A DNA stretch of 64,000 nucleotides from Terriglobia bacterium (lineage in GTDB: Bacteria > Acidobacteriota > Terriglobia > Bryobacterales > UBA6623): positions 1 through 64,000 of the forward strand of contig VXRL01000011.1 in NCBI GenBank assembly GCA_009838515.1, read 5' to 3'. Shown here one piece after another: positions 1 to 8,351 of the stretch. Under the pieces are notes generated by a model. That model was given only the letters and a program-made list of their open reading frames with translations. It did not search any database and had not been told where the DNA came from. The translations under genes and the position numbers were made by a program. Numbering within the stretch: position 1 is the stretch's first letter; each line of letters starts with the position of its first letter.

Positions 1-89
1 CAGACACCCAGCCAATATGTCACCATGCAGAATCCGATGGGAAATCAGGCTAGTGGTGCGGAACGTGGGCAAGGCTAAACTTGTTGTTG

Positions 90-1541
90 ATGGCGCGACT
101 AACGCGACGAGACTTCTTGGCCACTTCGACGGCGGCTGGCGCTGCTGCGTGCGGCAGTGAATCCACCGCGCCCGAGGCCCCTCCCAACATCCTCCTAGTC
201 GTGCCCGACCAGCTCCGCCCCGACTGGACGAGCCTAAACCCCGCGATCAGCGTGCGCACCCCGCACCTTCAAGCGCTCGCAGCCCGGGGAGTCAATTTCG
301 TGAACTGTTACTGCGCCTCTCCGCTATGCGCGCCGTCGCGGGCCTGCCTAGCCGGGGGCAGGGAATATGACCGCTGCGGCGTGCCCGACAACAGCCTGAA
401 CTACCCGCTGGACCAGACCACCTACTACACGCTGCTTAGGCAAGCGGGCTATCACGTGATGGGCTGCGGCAAGTTCGACTTGCACAAGCCCGAGCCGAGC
501 TGGGGCGTCGAGGGACAGCACCTGCTGCCCGAGTGGGGCTTTTCCTCTGGAATAGACAGTGCTGGCAAATGGGACGCGATCCGCTGGGGCATGGATGATC
601 CGTGCGATCCCTACACTGCGCACTTACATGCCACCGGACGTGTCGACACCCATCATGACGATTTCATCAAGCGGCGCGAGATTGGCACGTTTGCCGCGAC
701 CTTCCCGACGCCGCTGCCGGAAGAGTCCTACTGCGATAACTGGATCGCAGCCCAGGGCGTACGCCTGCTCCGGGAGGCTCCGCGCGACCAGCCATGGCAC
801 TTGGTCGTCAACTTCGCCGGGCCGCACGAGCCGGTAGATATCACGACGAGCATGGAGAGCCTCTATCGCGATGTCGATTTTCCGCAGCCGTTCAAGAATA
901 CGGAGTTCACGACCGAAAAGCATACTGAAATCCGCCGCAACTATGCCGCGATGATCGAGAACATTGACGAGTGGATGGGGAGGCTGCTGGCCGAAGTTGA
1001 AGCACGCGGCGAGCTTGAGAATACTTTGGTGGTGTTCACCAGCGACCACGGCGAGATGCTGGGTGACCACGACCTGTGGATGAAGCGCCTGCCGCACCAA
1101 GCCTCGGTGGGTGTGCCGCTGGTAGTGGCTGGGCCTGGCGTGCAGGGCGGCGTTTCCACAGCAGCCCTGGCGAGCGTGATGGACCTTGCAGCGACCTTCC
1201 TCGATTACGCTGGACTCGACACCCCGTCTGAGATGGACAGCCGTTCGTTGCGGCCGGTGTTGGAGGGTGGGTCAGGCGATCACCGTCAATTCCTCCTCAG
1301 TGGCATGGACCCGTGGCGGTGCGTCACCGATGGAAGGCTGAAGCTGGTCCGCGGCTATCCAGGCGGCAAGGCGCAGGGCGGCAGCGGCATCCCGGTCTAC
1401 CCGGAAGGCGATTCGGCTGCTGCACCGCTGTTATTCGACATACTGGAAGACCCGTTCGAAGACCGCAATTTGGCCGACAGCGCACCCAGCGATGTCGCCC
1501 GATTGACGGCCGAGCTGCACCGGCTGATTGGCGTTGCATGA
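90..1541 (+). CDS. Sulfatase (formylglycine-dependent), Tat-exported
   Basis: A type I sulfatase of the alkaline-phosphatase superfamily, 483 residues, expected to remove sulfate esters from glycans or other organosulfates outside the cytoplasm. Seen: an N-terminal twin-arginine signal (TRRDFLAT), NILLVVPDQLRPD at the first metal site, the CAPSR motif whose Cys (about residue 80) would become formylglycine, and a later TSDHGEMLGDHD metal motif. A Cys after the Tat hydrophobic stretch (AAACGS) suggests it may be a lipoprotein. The ATG at 90 is chosen because it begins MARLTRRDFL; TTG codons at 81, 84 and 87 are alternatives, and AAGG at 71-74 lies nearer to 81. No formylglycine-generating enzyme is in the window. 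Its stop overlaps the start of the next gene. The natural substrate cannot be told from sequence. Confidence 0.92.
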   Translation: MARLTRRDFLATSTAAGAAACGSESTAPEAPPNILLVVPDQLRPDWTSLNPAISVRTPHLQALAARGVNFVNCYCASPLCAPSRACLAGGREYDRCGVPDNSLNYPLDQTTYYTLLRQAGYHVMGCGKFDLHKPEPSWGVEGQHLLPEWGFSSGIDSAGKWDAIRWGMDDPCDPYTAHLHATGRVDTHHDDFIKRREIGTFAATFPTPLPEESYCDNWIAAQGVRLLREAPRDQPWHLVVNFAGPHEPVDITTSMESLYRDVDFPQPFKNTEFTTEKHTEIRRNYAAMIENIDEWMGRLLAEVEARGELENTLVVFTSDHGEMLGDHDLWMKRLPHQASVGVPLVVAGPGVQGGVSTAALASVMDLAATFLDYAGLDTPSEMDSRSLRPVLEGGSGDHRQFLLSGMDPWRCVTDGRLKLVRGYPGGKAQGGSGIPVYPEGDSAAAPLLFDILEDPFEDRNLADSAPSDVARLTAELHRLIGVA

Positions 1542-1921
1542 TGGCCGAGCCCCTGCGTATCCCAACCGGTTCGTACTCCAGGCACATACTGTTGTGCGCG
1601 GACCAATCCAATCCGAAGTGCGCCCCTCGGCACGTCACAATCCGCGCTTGGCAGAAGCTCAAAGACCGTCTCAGAGAGATCGGCTTGGCCCAAGGCGACG
1701 GCTGCGTGTATCGCTCCAAGGTGAATTGTCTGCGGGTTTGCGACAAGGGCCCTATTGCCGTCGTTTACCCAGACGGCACTTGGTATCACTCGGCGAGCGG
1801 GGAAGTCTTAGAGCGCATTCTTGTGGAACACCTGCGCGACGGCAAGCCGGTAGAGGAATACATTTTCGCTCGGAACCCGCTGCCGCAGTTCGCGAATCAG
1901 GCCGTGCAAGGTGCCGAGTGA
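1538..1921 (+). CDS. Thioredoxin-like [2Fe-2S] ferredoxin
   Basis: Small (127 residues) electron carrier of the thioredoxin-fold [2Fe-2S] ferredoxin family (Shethna/NuoE-like). Seen: SRHILLC followed seven residues later by a second Cys (NPKCAPR), then VNCLRVCDKGP with a CxxxC pair and PIAVVYPDGTWY. This four-Cys layout binds the cluster in the family. The ATG at 1538 overlaps the sulfatase TGA (ATGATG; a second ATG is at 1541), so the two genes are probably translationally coupled. Its redox partner is unknown; coupling to a sulfatase is unexpected. Confidence 0.85.
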   Translation: MMAEPLRIPTGSYSRHILLCADQSNPKCAPRHVTIRAWQKLKDRLREIGLAQGDGCVYRSKVNCLRVCDKGPIAVVYPDGTWYHSASGEVLERILVEHLRDGKPVEEYIFARNPLPQFANQAVQGAE

Positions 1922-2033
1922 GAGCTGTTCGGCCAAACCGGCACGTCGTTAGATTCGCTTGATTCGCGGTTCAACCGGACGGAATCCGAGAACTCGTGTT
2001 GACTCGGTTGGCCATGCCTGCAATACTCTCGCC

Positions 2034-3122
2034 ATGCGACGCCTTCAATTTGCACTAGCGCTTACTCTTGCGGCTCCGGCACTGGTCTGGGCCGACTCCG
2101 GAGAAGTCAAGCGGTACCTGTACCTCAGCATGCCGGACGGTGCCCAGAAAGAAGGGCGTTCCAACGCCGGGATTCTGGTGTTTGACATCGACAACGGGCA
2201 CAAGTTCGTCCGGCGGATTGACATGCCTATCTTCGAGGAAGGGCTGCGCGGCTTTGCAGGGAACCTCGCCAAGCACAGCGTCTATTACTCTTCGACGAAC
2301 CACCGGCTCGGCCGCTTCGACATCGAGAGTGACAAGACCGTTTGGGAGAAGGTCTACGACGCAGGCTGCGACCGTTCGTCCGTGACGCTGGACGGGAAGA
2401 AGATCTACGTCCCCACCGGCTGGTGGTACAAGGGCGAGGACAGCGGGTTGCTCGTTGTCAATGGCGAGACCGGCGAGATCATGAAGCGAATCACGGTCGG
2501 GCCGGCTGCCCACAACAGCATCGTCAACCTGACCGGAACCAAGCTCTATCTCGGCACCACCACCATGCTCTCGGTGTTTGACACCCGGACAGAGAAACTC
2601 TTGATGCAAGTCAAAGATGTCGGCGAGCGCGGGGTCTTCCCTTTTACGATTGACAGTCGCGAGCGCTATGCCTATGTCTGCCTAGGCAATCACGTCGGCT
2701 TCGATGTCGTGGACCTAAAGACCGGGAAAATCATCCACCGCGTTTTCGCAGGGGACGAGAAGATACCGAATCGTACCCACGGCGCTGGGCTCACGCCTGA
2801 CGAATCCGAGCTTTGGATCAGTGACCAGAGGGGCAAGAAGTTGTTCGTCTTCGACGCGACCAAGATGCCGCCGGCGCCGAAAGGCCACGTGGAACTCTCG
2901 CAAGGCGGGCACGGCTGGGTGGCCTTCAGCTTGGACGGCACCTACGCATGGAGCCACACGCCCGATGTGTTCGACGTCAAGACGAAGAAGCTCGTGGCCA
3001 CATTGCGCGACGACAGCGGGACCCCGGTCAGCGGCTCGAAGTTCATGGAAGTCCATATGCGCGACGGCAAGGTCGTGAGGATGGGCCACGAGTTCGGATT
3101 GGGACGCAAATACTCCGACTAG
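2034..3122 (+). CDS. Secreted YncE-like beta-propeller protein
   Basis: A 362-residue exported protein of WD40/YVTN-type beta-propeller appearance. Seen: a clear Sec signal peptide (MRRLQFALALTLAAPALVWA) and repeated blades of the kind LLVVNGETGEIMKRI, LSVFDTRTEKLLMQV, FDVVDLKTGKIIHRV and LFVFDATK, each about 40-45 residues. In the family such propellers act as periplasmic binding or scaffold proteins, and some sit beside quinohemoproteins; no catalytic residues are recognisable. The ATG at 2034 is preferred over an upstream start at 1959 because it begins directly with the signal peptide. It converges on the cytochrome c gene: the two stop codons share the sequence CTAG at 3119-3122. Confidence 0.85.
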   Translation: MRRLQFALALTLAAPALVWADSGEVKRYLYLSMPDGAQKEGRSNAGILVFDIDNGHKFVRRIDMPIFEEGLRGFAGNLAKHSVYYSSTNHRLGRFDIESDKTVWEKVYDAGCDRSSVTLDGKKIYVPTGWWYKGEDSGLLVVNGETGEIMKRITVGPAAHNSIVNLTGTKLYLGTTTMLSVFDTRTEKLLMQVKDVGERGVFPFTIDSRERYAYVCLGNHVGFDVVDLKTGKIIHRVFAGDEKIPNRTHGAGLTPDESELWISDQRGKKLFVFDATKMPPAPKGHVELSQGGHGWVAFSLDGTYAWSHTPDVFDVKTKKLVATLRDDSGTPVSGSKFMEVHMRDGKVVRMGHEFGLGRKYSD

Positions 3123-3604
3123 CGCAGATCTAGCAGTTCGTCAGCATGCCAGTAGGCTGTCCTGCCGGGATGCTCGTCACGTATCCGTCTGACTTCGGCA
3201 GGCGTAACGCGCGGTTTGGCGGCACCGAAGCGGGAGCGGGTGTAGGTCGCCAGCGCTGCCACATCGGCATCGGAAAGGGTCCTGCCGAATCCGGGCATCT
3301 CGCGGTCGTAAACCCGACCGCCTAGTTCGATCCGGCCGGTGACTCCGTGGAGGAGGATACGCACCAGGCGCTCGCTTGGCCCGACCACCCATGGCGAGTC
3401 TTCTAGGGGAGGGGCCTCGCCCATGCCTTGGTCATCGTATTGATGGCAGGCCGAGCAGTGGCTCTCGAAAAGTCGCTCGCCGAGGTCCGGCGCACTCACA
3501 GATTGCCGCTGGGCGCTGGAGTGCCAGGCAGCCGCCAACAGCAGCGGGAGCGCTCTTGCGCACAGTCGCCGCGTCGCCTTGGCTGCTGCGGGAAGGGAAC
3601 TCAA
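3119..3604 (-). CDS. Periplasmic c-type cytochrome (single heme)
   Basis: A 161-residue exported mono-heme cytochrome c. Seen: a signal-peptide-like N terminus (LPLLLAAAWHSSAQ), one heme site CSACH within FESHCSACHQYDDQG, a candidate axial Met in REMPGFGR, and the LSDADVAALATYTRSRFG helix usual at the end of this fold. There is no ATG; the TTG at 3604 is chosen because GGAG lies 9 bases upstream and the upstream dsbD stop is only 17 bases away, so the two genes are probably one transcript. The open frame extends to 4171, but that part lies inside dsbD in another frame and is not credible. DsbD supplies reducing power for Cys pairs in the periplasm, including apocytochrome maturation, which fits the pairing. 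Confidence 0.82.
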   Translation of the reverse strand: MSSLPAAAKATRRLCARALPLLLAAAWHSSAQRQSVSAPDLGERLFESHCSACHQYDDQGMGEAPPLEDSPWVVGPSERLVRILLHGVTGRIELGGRVYDREMPGFGRTLSDADVAALATYTRSRFGAAKPRVTPAEVRRIRDEHPGRTAYWHADELLDLR

Positions 3605-3621
3605 GGCTGCCGACTCCAGCC

Positions 3622-5544
3622 CTACGCCGCGCTCATCAAGAACTTGCGGAACTCTTGCACATCGCGTGTCTGGCCGGAAAACGTGGCCGCCACGGATCCG
3701 TCTGGCAGGATGAGCGCATAGAAGGGAATGCTGGATGAGCGGAAGCGTTCGATTTGGTACGCCTGATTTCTCTCGCTGGCCTCGTCGAAGCCATCGGTGT
3801 ACAGCTCGACCAGGACAAAGTCGCGAATCAGCTCGTCGACTTCTGGCTTGGTGAACATGTTGGCCTTCATCCACTTGCAATTCGAACAAGCGTAGCCGGT
3901 GAAGCTCACCAAGAGAGGCTGGCTGGCGTTGCGGGCCGAGGCCGCAGCACCCTCGTAGTCGTCCTTGATCCAAGCAAGCTTGCCGTCGCTGCCCGCGCCC
4001 AATCCCGACCCGCTGGCCTCCGGGATGTGCGCTTCCAACTCGCCCAGCGAGCCACCGAACATGCCGGGCAGCAGGCTGAGGGCGAGCGCCAAGAAAGCAG
4101 TGCCGAACCCGAATCGAACAAGTCCGACGGACTGCGCGGGAGCGTCCTCTCCAAGGCGCAGCACCCCCCACAGATACAGCGCTGCCGCGACGAAGAGCAC
4201 CATCCAGATCGCTAGGAAGCGTTCACGAGAGAGGATCTCCCAGCCGACGACTTGGTCGACGTTCCCAAGATATTTCAGACCAACGGCGAGGATCAGGATT
4301 CCGGCTGTCCGCTTGGAGAGAGCTAGCCAGCCTCCGCTTCTCGGCAGCTTGTTCACCAAGGCCGGGAACATTGCCAGCACGAAGAACGGTGCCGACAGGC
4401 CCGTCGCGAATAGGGTCATGCCGAGCACGGGATAGACGCTGCTACCTTCCGCGACCGAACCGGCCAAGAGCGATCCGATGAACGGGCCTGTGCACGCGAA
4501 CGAAGCCAGCGTGAAGACCAGGCTGAGCATCAGCGTGGCCACCACGCCCGTCCCGTCAGAGCGCTTGCTCGCGGCTGTGGTCCAGCCGCTGGGAACCGTG
4601 ATTTCGAACGCGCCCAGCATGCTGAGTGCGAAGCAGAGCATTACCGCGGCGATCAGTAGGTTTGCCCAAGCATTCGAGCCAATCTGGCTGAGCCCGAAGG
4701 GTCCCAAGGAGGCGCTCAGCACACCGCCCAAGGCCGTGAACAGCACGATCACTCCGAGACAGAACGTGCCCGCTTGGCGCAATACCGCGCCCCAAGGCCG
4801 GTTCGCGTCGCTCATGAACGAGCCCATATAGATCGGGATCATGGGAAAGACACATGGAGTCAGAATTGCTACGAACCCGAAGCCAAGAGCCAGCAATGAG
4901 AAACCTAACAATCCCTGATTGGATGCTTCAAATACCTCACCTTCCGCTGCGGTAGCCGCGACGCTGTCTGTGTCGCGAGAGCGGGGACGTCCCACCGGGT
5001 TGACCTGAACGGGCTGATAACCTGCTGGCAGGGTCAGCGCTGACAACTCGGCGGAAGGGTTGACCGTGATGACAGCGGTTGCGCTCTTGCGCTTAGGGGC
5101 CAGGCACTGGCGATCGTCGCAAGCACCGTACCGGACTAAGGCCTCGACGGTGTATTCCCCTGATATGTTCTCGGCTAGGTCAATCTCGACCAAGATCACC
5201 GCTTCGGTGGTGTACCACTCGACTTCGGCCTGAAAGTTAGGATCGAAGACAATCTCGGGATCGGGTTGGTGCGCCCGCCATCCGCTCACCGCGGCTGACT
5301 CGGCCATGCCCACGGCTAGAGGGATGCCTTCTGGAGTCGTAGTGGAATAGAAGTGCCAACCGTCCTCGATCTCCGCAGTGAGCCGTGCTAGTACCGTTGT
5401 GCCCGGTGCGTACTCTTCTGCGGCAAGTTCGAGACGCCACTGCACGGGGTCATAGACTTGGGCTGCGGCCGGCACGCCTGGCAGTAGCGCCGCGGCGAGA
5501 GCTAGTGCGACGAGCACGCATGGCGTGAGCAGGCGGGAATTCAT
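3622..5544 (-). CDS. dsbD: Thiol:disulfide interchange protein DsbD
   Basis: A full-length DsbD-type transmembrane thiol reductase (640 residues) carrying electrons from cytoplasmic thioredoxin to periplasmic proteins. Seen: a signal peptide; an N-terminal immunoglobulin-like alpha domain with a Cys pair (CDDRQC); a membrane domain of about eight helices with the two redox Cys in ILTPCVFPMIPI and SFACTGPFIGS; and a C-terminal thioredoxin domain with YACSNCKWMK. All three Cys pairs of the family are present. The ATG at 5544 begins MNSRLLTPC and gives the signal peptide; the frame extends to 5745 without one. It is followed by the cytochrome c gene after 17 bases. Confidence 0.93.
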   Translation of the reverse strand: MNSRLLTPCVLVALALAAALLPGVPAAAQVYDPVQWRLELAAEEYAPGTTVLARLTAEIEDGWHFYSTTTPEGIPLAVGMAESAAVSGWRAHQPDPEIVFDPNFQAEVEWYTTEAVILVEIDLAENISGEYTVEALVRYGACDDRQCLAPKRKSATAVITVNPSAELSALTLPAGYQPVQVNPVGRPRSRDTDSVAATAAEGEVFEASNQGLLGFSLLALGFGFVAILTPCVFPMIPIYMGSFMSDANRPWGAVLRQAGTFCLGVIVLFTALGGVLSASLGPFGLSQIGSNAWANLLIAAVMLCFALSMLGAFEITVPSGWTTAASKRSDGTGVVATLMLSLVFTLASFACTGPFIGSLLAGSVAEGSSVYPVLGMTLFATGLSAPFFVLAMFPALVNKLPRSGGWLALSKRTAGILILAVGLKYLGNVDQVVGWEILSRERFLAIWMVLFVAAALYLWGVLRLGEDAPAQSVGLVRFGFGTAFLALALSLLPGMFGGSLGELEAHIPEASGSGLGAGSDGKLAWIKDDYEGAAASARNASQPLLVSFTGYACSNCKWMKANMFTKPEVDELIRDFVLVELYTDGFDEASERNQAYQIERFRSSSIPFYALILPDGSVAATFSGQTRDVQEFRKFLMSAA

Positions 5545-5629
5545 GGCTGCGCCCAAAGCGCGGCTTCGACTGGGGTCATCGAGGTGTTGATGCTGCCGAG
5601 CGCTGGGATAGGAGGTTTCTGCTTCCAGT

Positions 5630-5935
5630 CTAACCCTCTTGCGACGAATCCCCGACAGAGTCGCGCTGCTGCCGTCGTGAGCGCCGAAATGCGAGGAAAT
5701 CCTGCAGCACCCGACGATACTCGTCGATTTCCACGTCGCGGTCACAGCAGACCATCATCAGTGATCCGTCGCTCCGGAAGTTCCCGTCCCACTCCCGCAG
5801 CTCTGCATCGTCGCAATCGGGATCCAAACGACCGAGCTTGCTCTCGCTCATCGCGTCGAAGTAGGCGCGCAGGTTCACGTCGGTCTCATCCGGGGGTACG
5901 GCATAAGGTGCGTCCTCAAATGCTGGGCTGGGCAT
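5630..5935 (-). CDS. Small hypothetical acidic protein
   Basis: A possible 101-residue protein, not recognised. It is acidic in its first two thirds (many Asp/Glu) and ends in a basic FRRSRRQQR segment. There is no signal peptide or membrane segment. It contains a CC pair (MMVCCDRDVEID). Its start overlaps the end of the MFS transporter gene by 20 bases, and it sits between that gene and dsbD on the same strand, so coupled translation is plausible. The mirror-strand frame over the same bases is rich in Arg and Ser and looks like a shadow. Confidence 0.5.
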   Translation of the reverse strand: MPSPAFEDAPYAVPPDETDVNLRAYFDAMSESKLGRLDPDCDDAELREWDGNFRSDGSLMMVCCDRDVEIDEYRRVLQDFLAFRRSRRQQRDSVGDSSQEG

Positions 5936-7202
5936 GGGAGATCTTCAAGCGACGGTCCGGTTCGATCAGTAGCCAAAGCAATGCGCTGGCAAAATAGTAT
6001 GCCGATGACACAAGCAGCGGCGGCTGCCAGCTCCCGGTGCGGTCGACCATCATGCCGATGAGCCACGGTGCTAAGGCGCCGCCGATCTGGCCTAGAGAGT
6101 TCATCGTTCCGGAGACGACGCCGGCGGCGGAGCCGCCTATGTCCAGGCAAGTGGCCCAAGTTACCGCCAGAATCAGCTCGGCCGAGCCGAAGCTGAGACC
6201 GAGGAAGACCAGCGACAGCGTGTTGTCGCTCGCAGTGGCAGCTAGCGCTAGGAAGACACCGGCCGCGAGCAAGCCGGCGATTGCCGGAATCCGTCGTGCC
6301 GCGCGGATGCCGAGCCTGGGTACCAACCTGTCACTGACCCATCCTCCAAACAGGTTGGCTACCGCTCCAGAGACAAGCACGGCGGCGGCCATCGGGCCGA
6401 TCTCGGGAAGCTCGAGCCCTCGGGCGCGCTCCAAATACGTGGGCAGCCATTGGATGTAGAAATACAGCCCCCAGGTGTAGCCCGAGTACATGCCGCACAG
6501 CGCCCATACATTTCGGTTCGTCAGCAGAGCGCCCCAGTGAATCTTCGGCTCATGGCTTGCAGCGGAGCGGTTTTGACGGATCAGAGCGAGTTCTGCCTCA
6601 CCCACTGCGGCGTGACTCTCCGGAGTGTCGCGGAACCACCCGCCCCATCCGATCGCCCATGCGATACCGAGAACAGCGAAGATCCAATACACGCTGCGCC
6701 AGCCGTGGGCGGTCATCAGCGCGATCACGACCCATGAGGTCATAGCGAAGCCGATTCGACTACCGAACATCACGATCGACTGAGCGCGGCCGAGTTCGTG
6801 CCGCGGAAACCAGCGTGCTATCGCCGAGGTCGATCCCGGGAAAGCTCCGGCCTCTCCGCAGCCAAACAGGAAGCGGATCGCCACTAGCGCCGTAAAGTTC
6901 CATGCCGCGCCCGTAAAGGCAGTGAAGGCAGACCACCAGATCACGATCCTTGTCAGCATCAACCTCGCACCGAAGCGGTCGGCGAGCCAGCCACCCGGGA
7001 TTTCGAACAGCACATAGCCGAGGACAAAGAACGAGCCGGCCATCCCAATCTGCTCCAGCGAAAGGCCCAGTTCATCCGCCATGGCGCCGGCCGTCGTGCT
7101 GAAGCAAACCCTGTCCAAGTACGTGATGAGCATCAGAACGAACAGATACCCCAGCACTTTGTAACGCACGGGCACGATCTGCCAGCTTACGACACTGGCC
7201 AT
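5916..7202 (-). CDS. MFS transporter, anion:cation symporter family
   Basis: A 428-residue twelve-helix major facilitator protein of the ACS type, whose members carry organic anions such as glucarate, galactonate or hexuronates with H+ or Na+. Seen: TYLDRVCFS at the end of helix 1, GWLADRFGAR in the loop between helices 2 and 3, RFLFGCGEAGAFPGST in helix 4, and a second-half signature GGWVSDRLVPR. The helices appear complete. A galactonate dehydratase and a mutarotase elsewhere in the window make a sugar-acid substrate plausible, but this is inference. Confidence 0.88.
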   Translation of the reverse strand: MASVVSWQIVPVRYKVLGYLFVLMLITYLDRVCFSTTAGAMADELGLSLEQIGMAGSFFVLGYVLFEIPGGWLADRFGARLMLTRIVIWWSAFTAFTGAAWNFTALVAIRFLFGCGEAGAFPGSTSAIARWFPRHELGRAQSIVMFGSRIGFAMTSWVVIALMTAHGWRSVYWIFAVLGIAWAIGWGGWFRDTPESHAAVGEAELALIRQNRSAASHEPKIHWGALLTNRNVWALCGMYSGYTWGLYFYIQWLPTYLERARGLELPEIGPMAAAVLVSGAVANLFGGWVSDRLVPRLGIRAARRIPAIAGLLAAGVFLALAATASDNTLSLVFLGLSFGSAELILAVTWATCLDIGGSAAGVVSGTMNSLGQIGGALAPWLIGMMVDRTGSWQPPLLVSSAYYFASALLWLLIEPDRRLKISHAQPSI

Positions 7203-7433
7203 ACACTGGACGAACCGGCCACGGCACCAACCCGCACTCTGCGGAGTCGGAAAGCTCGGAACGTCGCAGCGGCTTATTTTTCAGAGACTTAGGTGTCGTC
7301 CGACGGGAAATGCGGCTCTGTGCTGGTCTTCCTTCTAGACGCCGGCCCTTGGGCCTGCGGGAATCGGACAACCGCTTACTTGCTCACCGCATCTGCGGCG
7401 CGTCAGAGCGAATGAGCAGTCGTCTCGCGGGTC

Positions 7434-8345
7434 TCAGAGTTCCCTTACGCGGATCCGCCGCCAGCGACAGACTCTGCCGTGGAGCCAGCGCTCCGCTCCC
7501 AGGCGGTCGCCCTGTCCGCTGTTGTGGACTTCCAACGCGACGTGGCCGGCGCGGCCAAGAAGCTTCGCCACGGCCTCGGCGTCATAGCCATCCGCGACCA
7601 TTTTCGCCGCGTCGGCGGAAGCCATCTTCTTGCCGTTGATCCATGTCGTCAGCATTGGCAAGGGCCCCTTGCATCGGATGCGGATTTCGTTCCACTCACC
7701 GAAACGCCAGGTTTCGAAGAATGCATCGGGCCCAGCCGACCAAGTCGCCGCGCTCTTGCCCGGATCGGGCTGGGGACTCAAGTCCTGGTAGGCGACAGGT
7801 ATCATGCCAACGGCCTCTCCTCTCGAGTCCTTCTTTGCGTTGAACCCGAACTGGCGGGTGTTGAATCCGCCAATGCCGTTGCCGTAAAAGGAGCCGATGT
7901 TGCCTCCCTCGCGGTGGTCTACGAGGACCTGAAAGCCTTGGCTCCCAAGGCCCGTTGCGCGGATCATGACTCCGGTGTCTACTCCCCAATCAGGATTCGC
8001 CTCGAGGCTGAGCTCGAAATCGGCGAACTTCTCATCAGTGATCAGATAGCCCCCGACGCCGGATCCGGGGGGCTCTTGTCCGCCAGTGATGGCTCCATCG
8101 ACGACTTTCCAATCGCCCTTGCTCCGCAGGGCCTTCTGGTACTGCGGAGAGTCCTTTCCGGGAGACCGCCCGCCCGGAATTCTAGACACGGGCAGTCGAT
8201 GAATCGCGCGCCAGCCGTCGAGAGTCTCGCCGTCAAACAAGGGCCGCCAAGCGGGTTGGGCGGCAGCGGGCCCGAGGGGAGAGGCGCAGGCAGTACCTGC
8301 AAGAAAGCCCCTTCGGGTTAGGGTGGTGTCCTTCTTCATAGCCAT
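7434..8345 (-). CDS. DUF1080 (3-keto-disaccharide hydrolase-like) protein, Tat-exported
   Basis: A 303-residue exported protein with the concanavalin-like DUF1080 fold, a family associated with 3-keto-glycoside hydrolysis. Seen: a Tat signal (LTRRGFLAGT), the family start WRPLFDGETLDGWRAI, GDWKVVDGAI, FADFELSLE, FQVLVDHREGGNIGSFYG and WNEIRIRCKG. It lies 6 bases after the stop of the DUF1501 gene on the same strand and is probably the last gene of the PSD1-DUF1501-DUF1080 transcript. Starts at 8345 and 8339 are both possible. Confidence 0.88.
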   Translation of the reverse strand: MAMKKDTTLTRRGFLAGTACASPLGPAAAQPAWRPLFDGETLDGWRAIHRLPVSRIPGGRSPGKDSPQYQKALRSKGDWKVVDGAITGGQEPPGSGVGGYLITDEKFADFELSLEANPDWGVDTGVMIRATGLGSQGFQVLVDHREGGNIGSFYGNGIGGFNTRQFGFNAKKDSRGEAVGMIPVAYQDLSPQPDPGKSAATWSAGPDAFFETWRFGEWNEIRIRCKGPLPMLTTWINGKKMASADAAKMVADGYDAEAVAKLLGRAGHVALEVHNSGQGDRLGAERWLHGRVCRWRRIRVREL

Positions 8346-8351
8346 GCGATC

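Noticed and set aside
3119-3122. Shared CTAG of the two convergent stop codons
   Set aside because: Real, but four-base convergent overlaps are common and it is not evidence of regulation.
3605-4171. Extended N terminus of the cytochrome c frame
   Set aside because: These codons overlap the dsbD gene in another frame on the same strand and show no protein character; a TTG start at 3604 has a good ribosome site.
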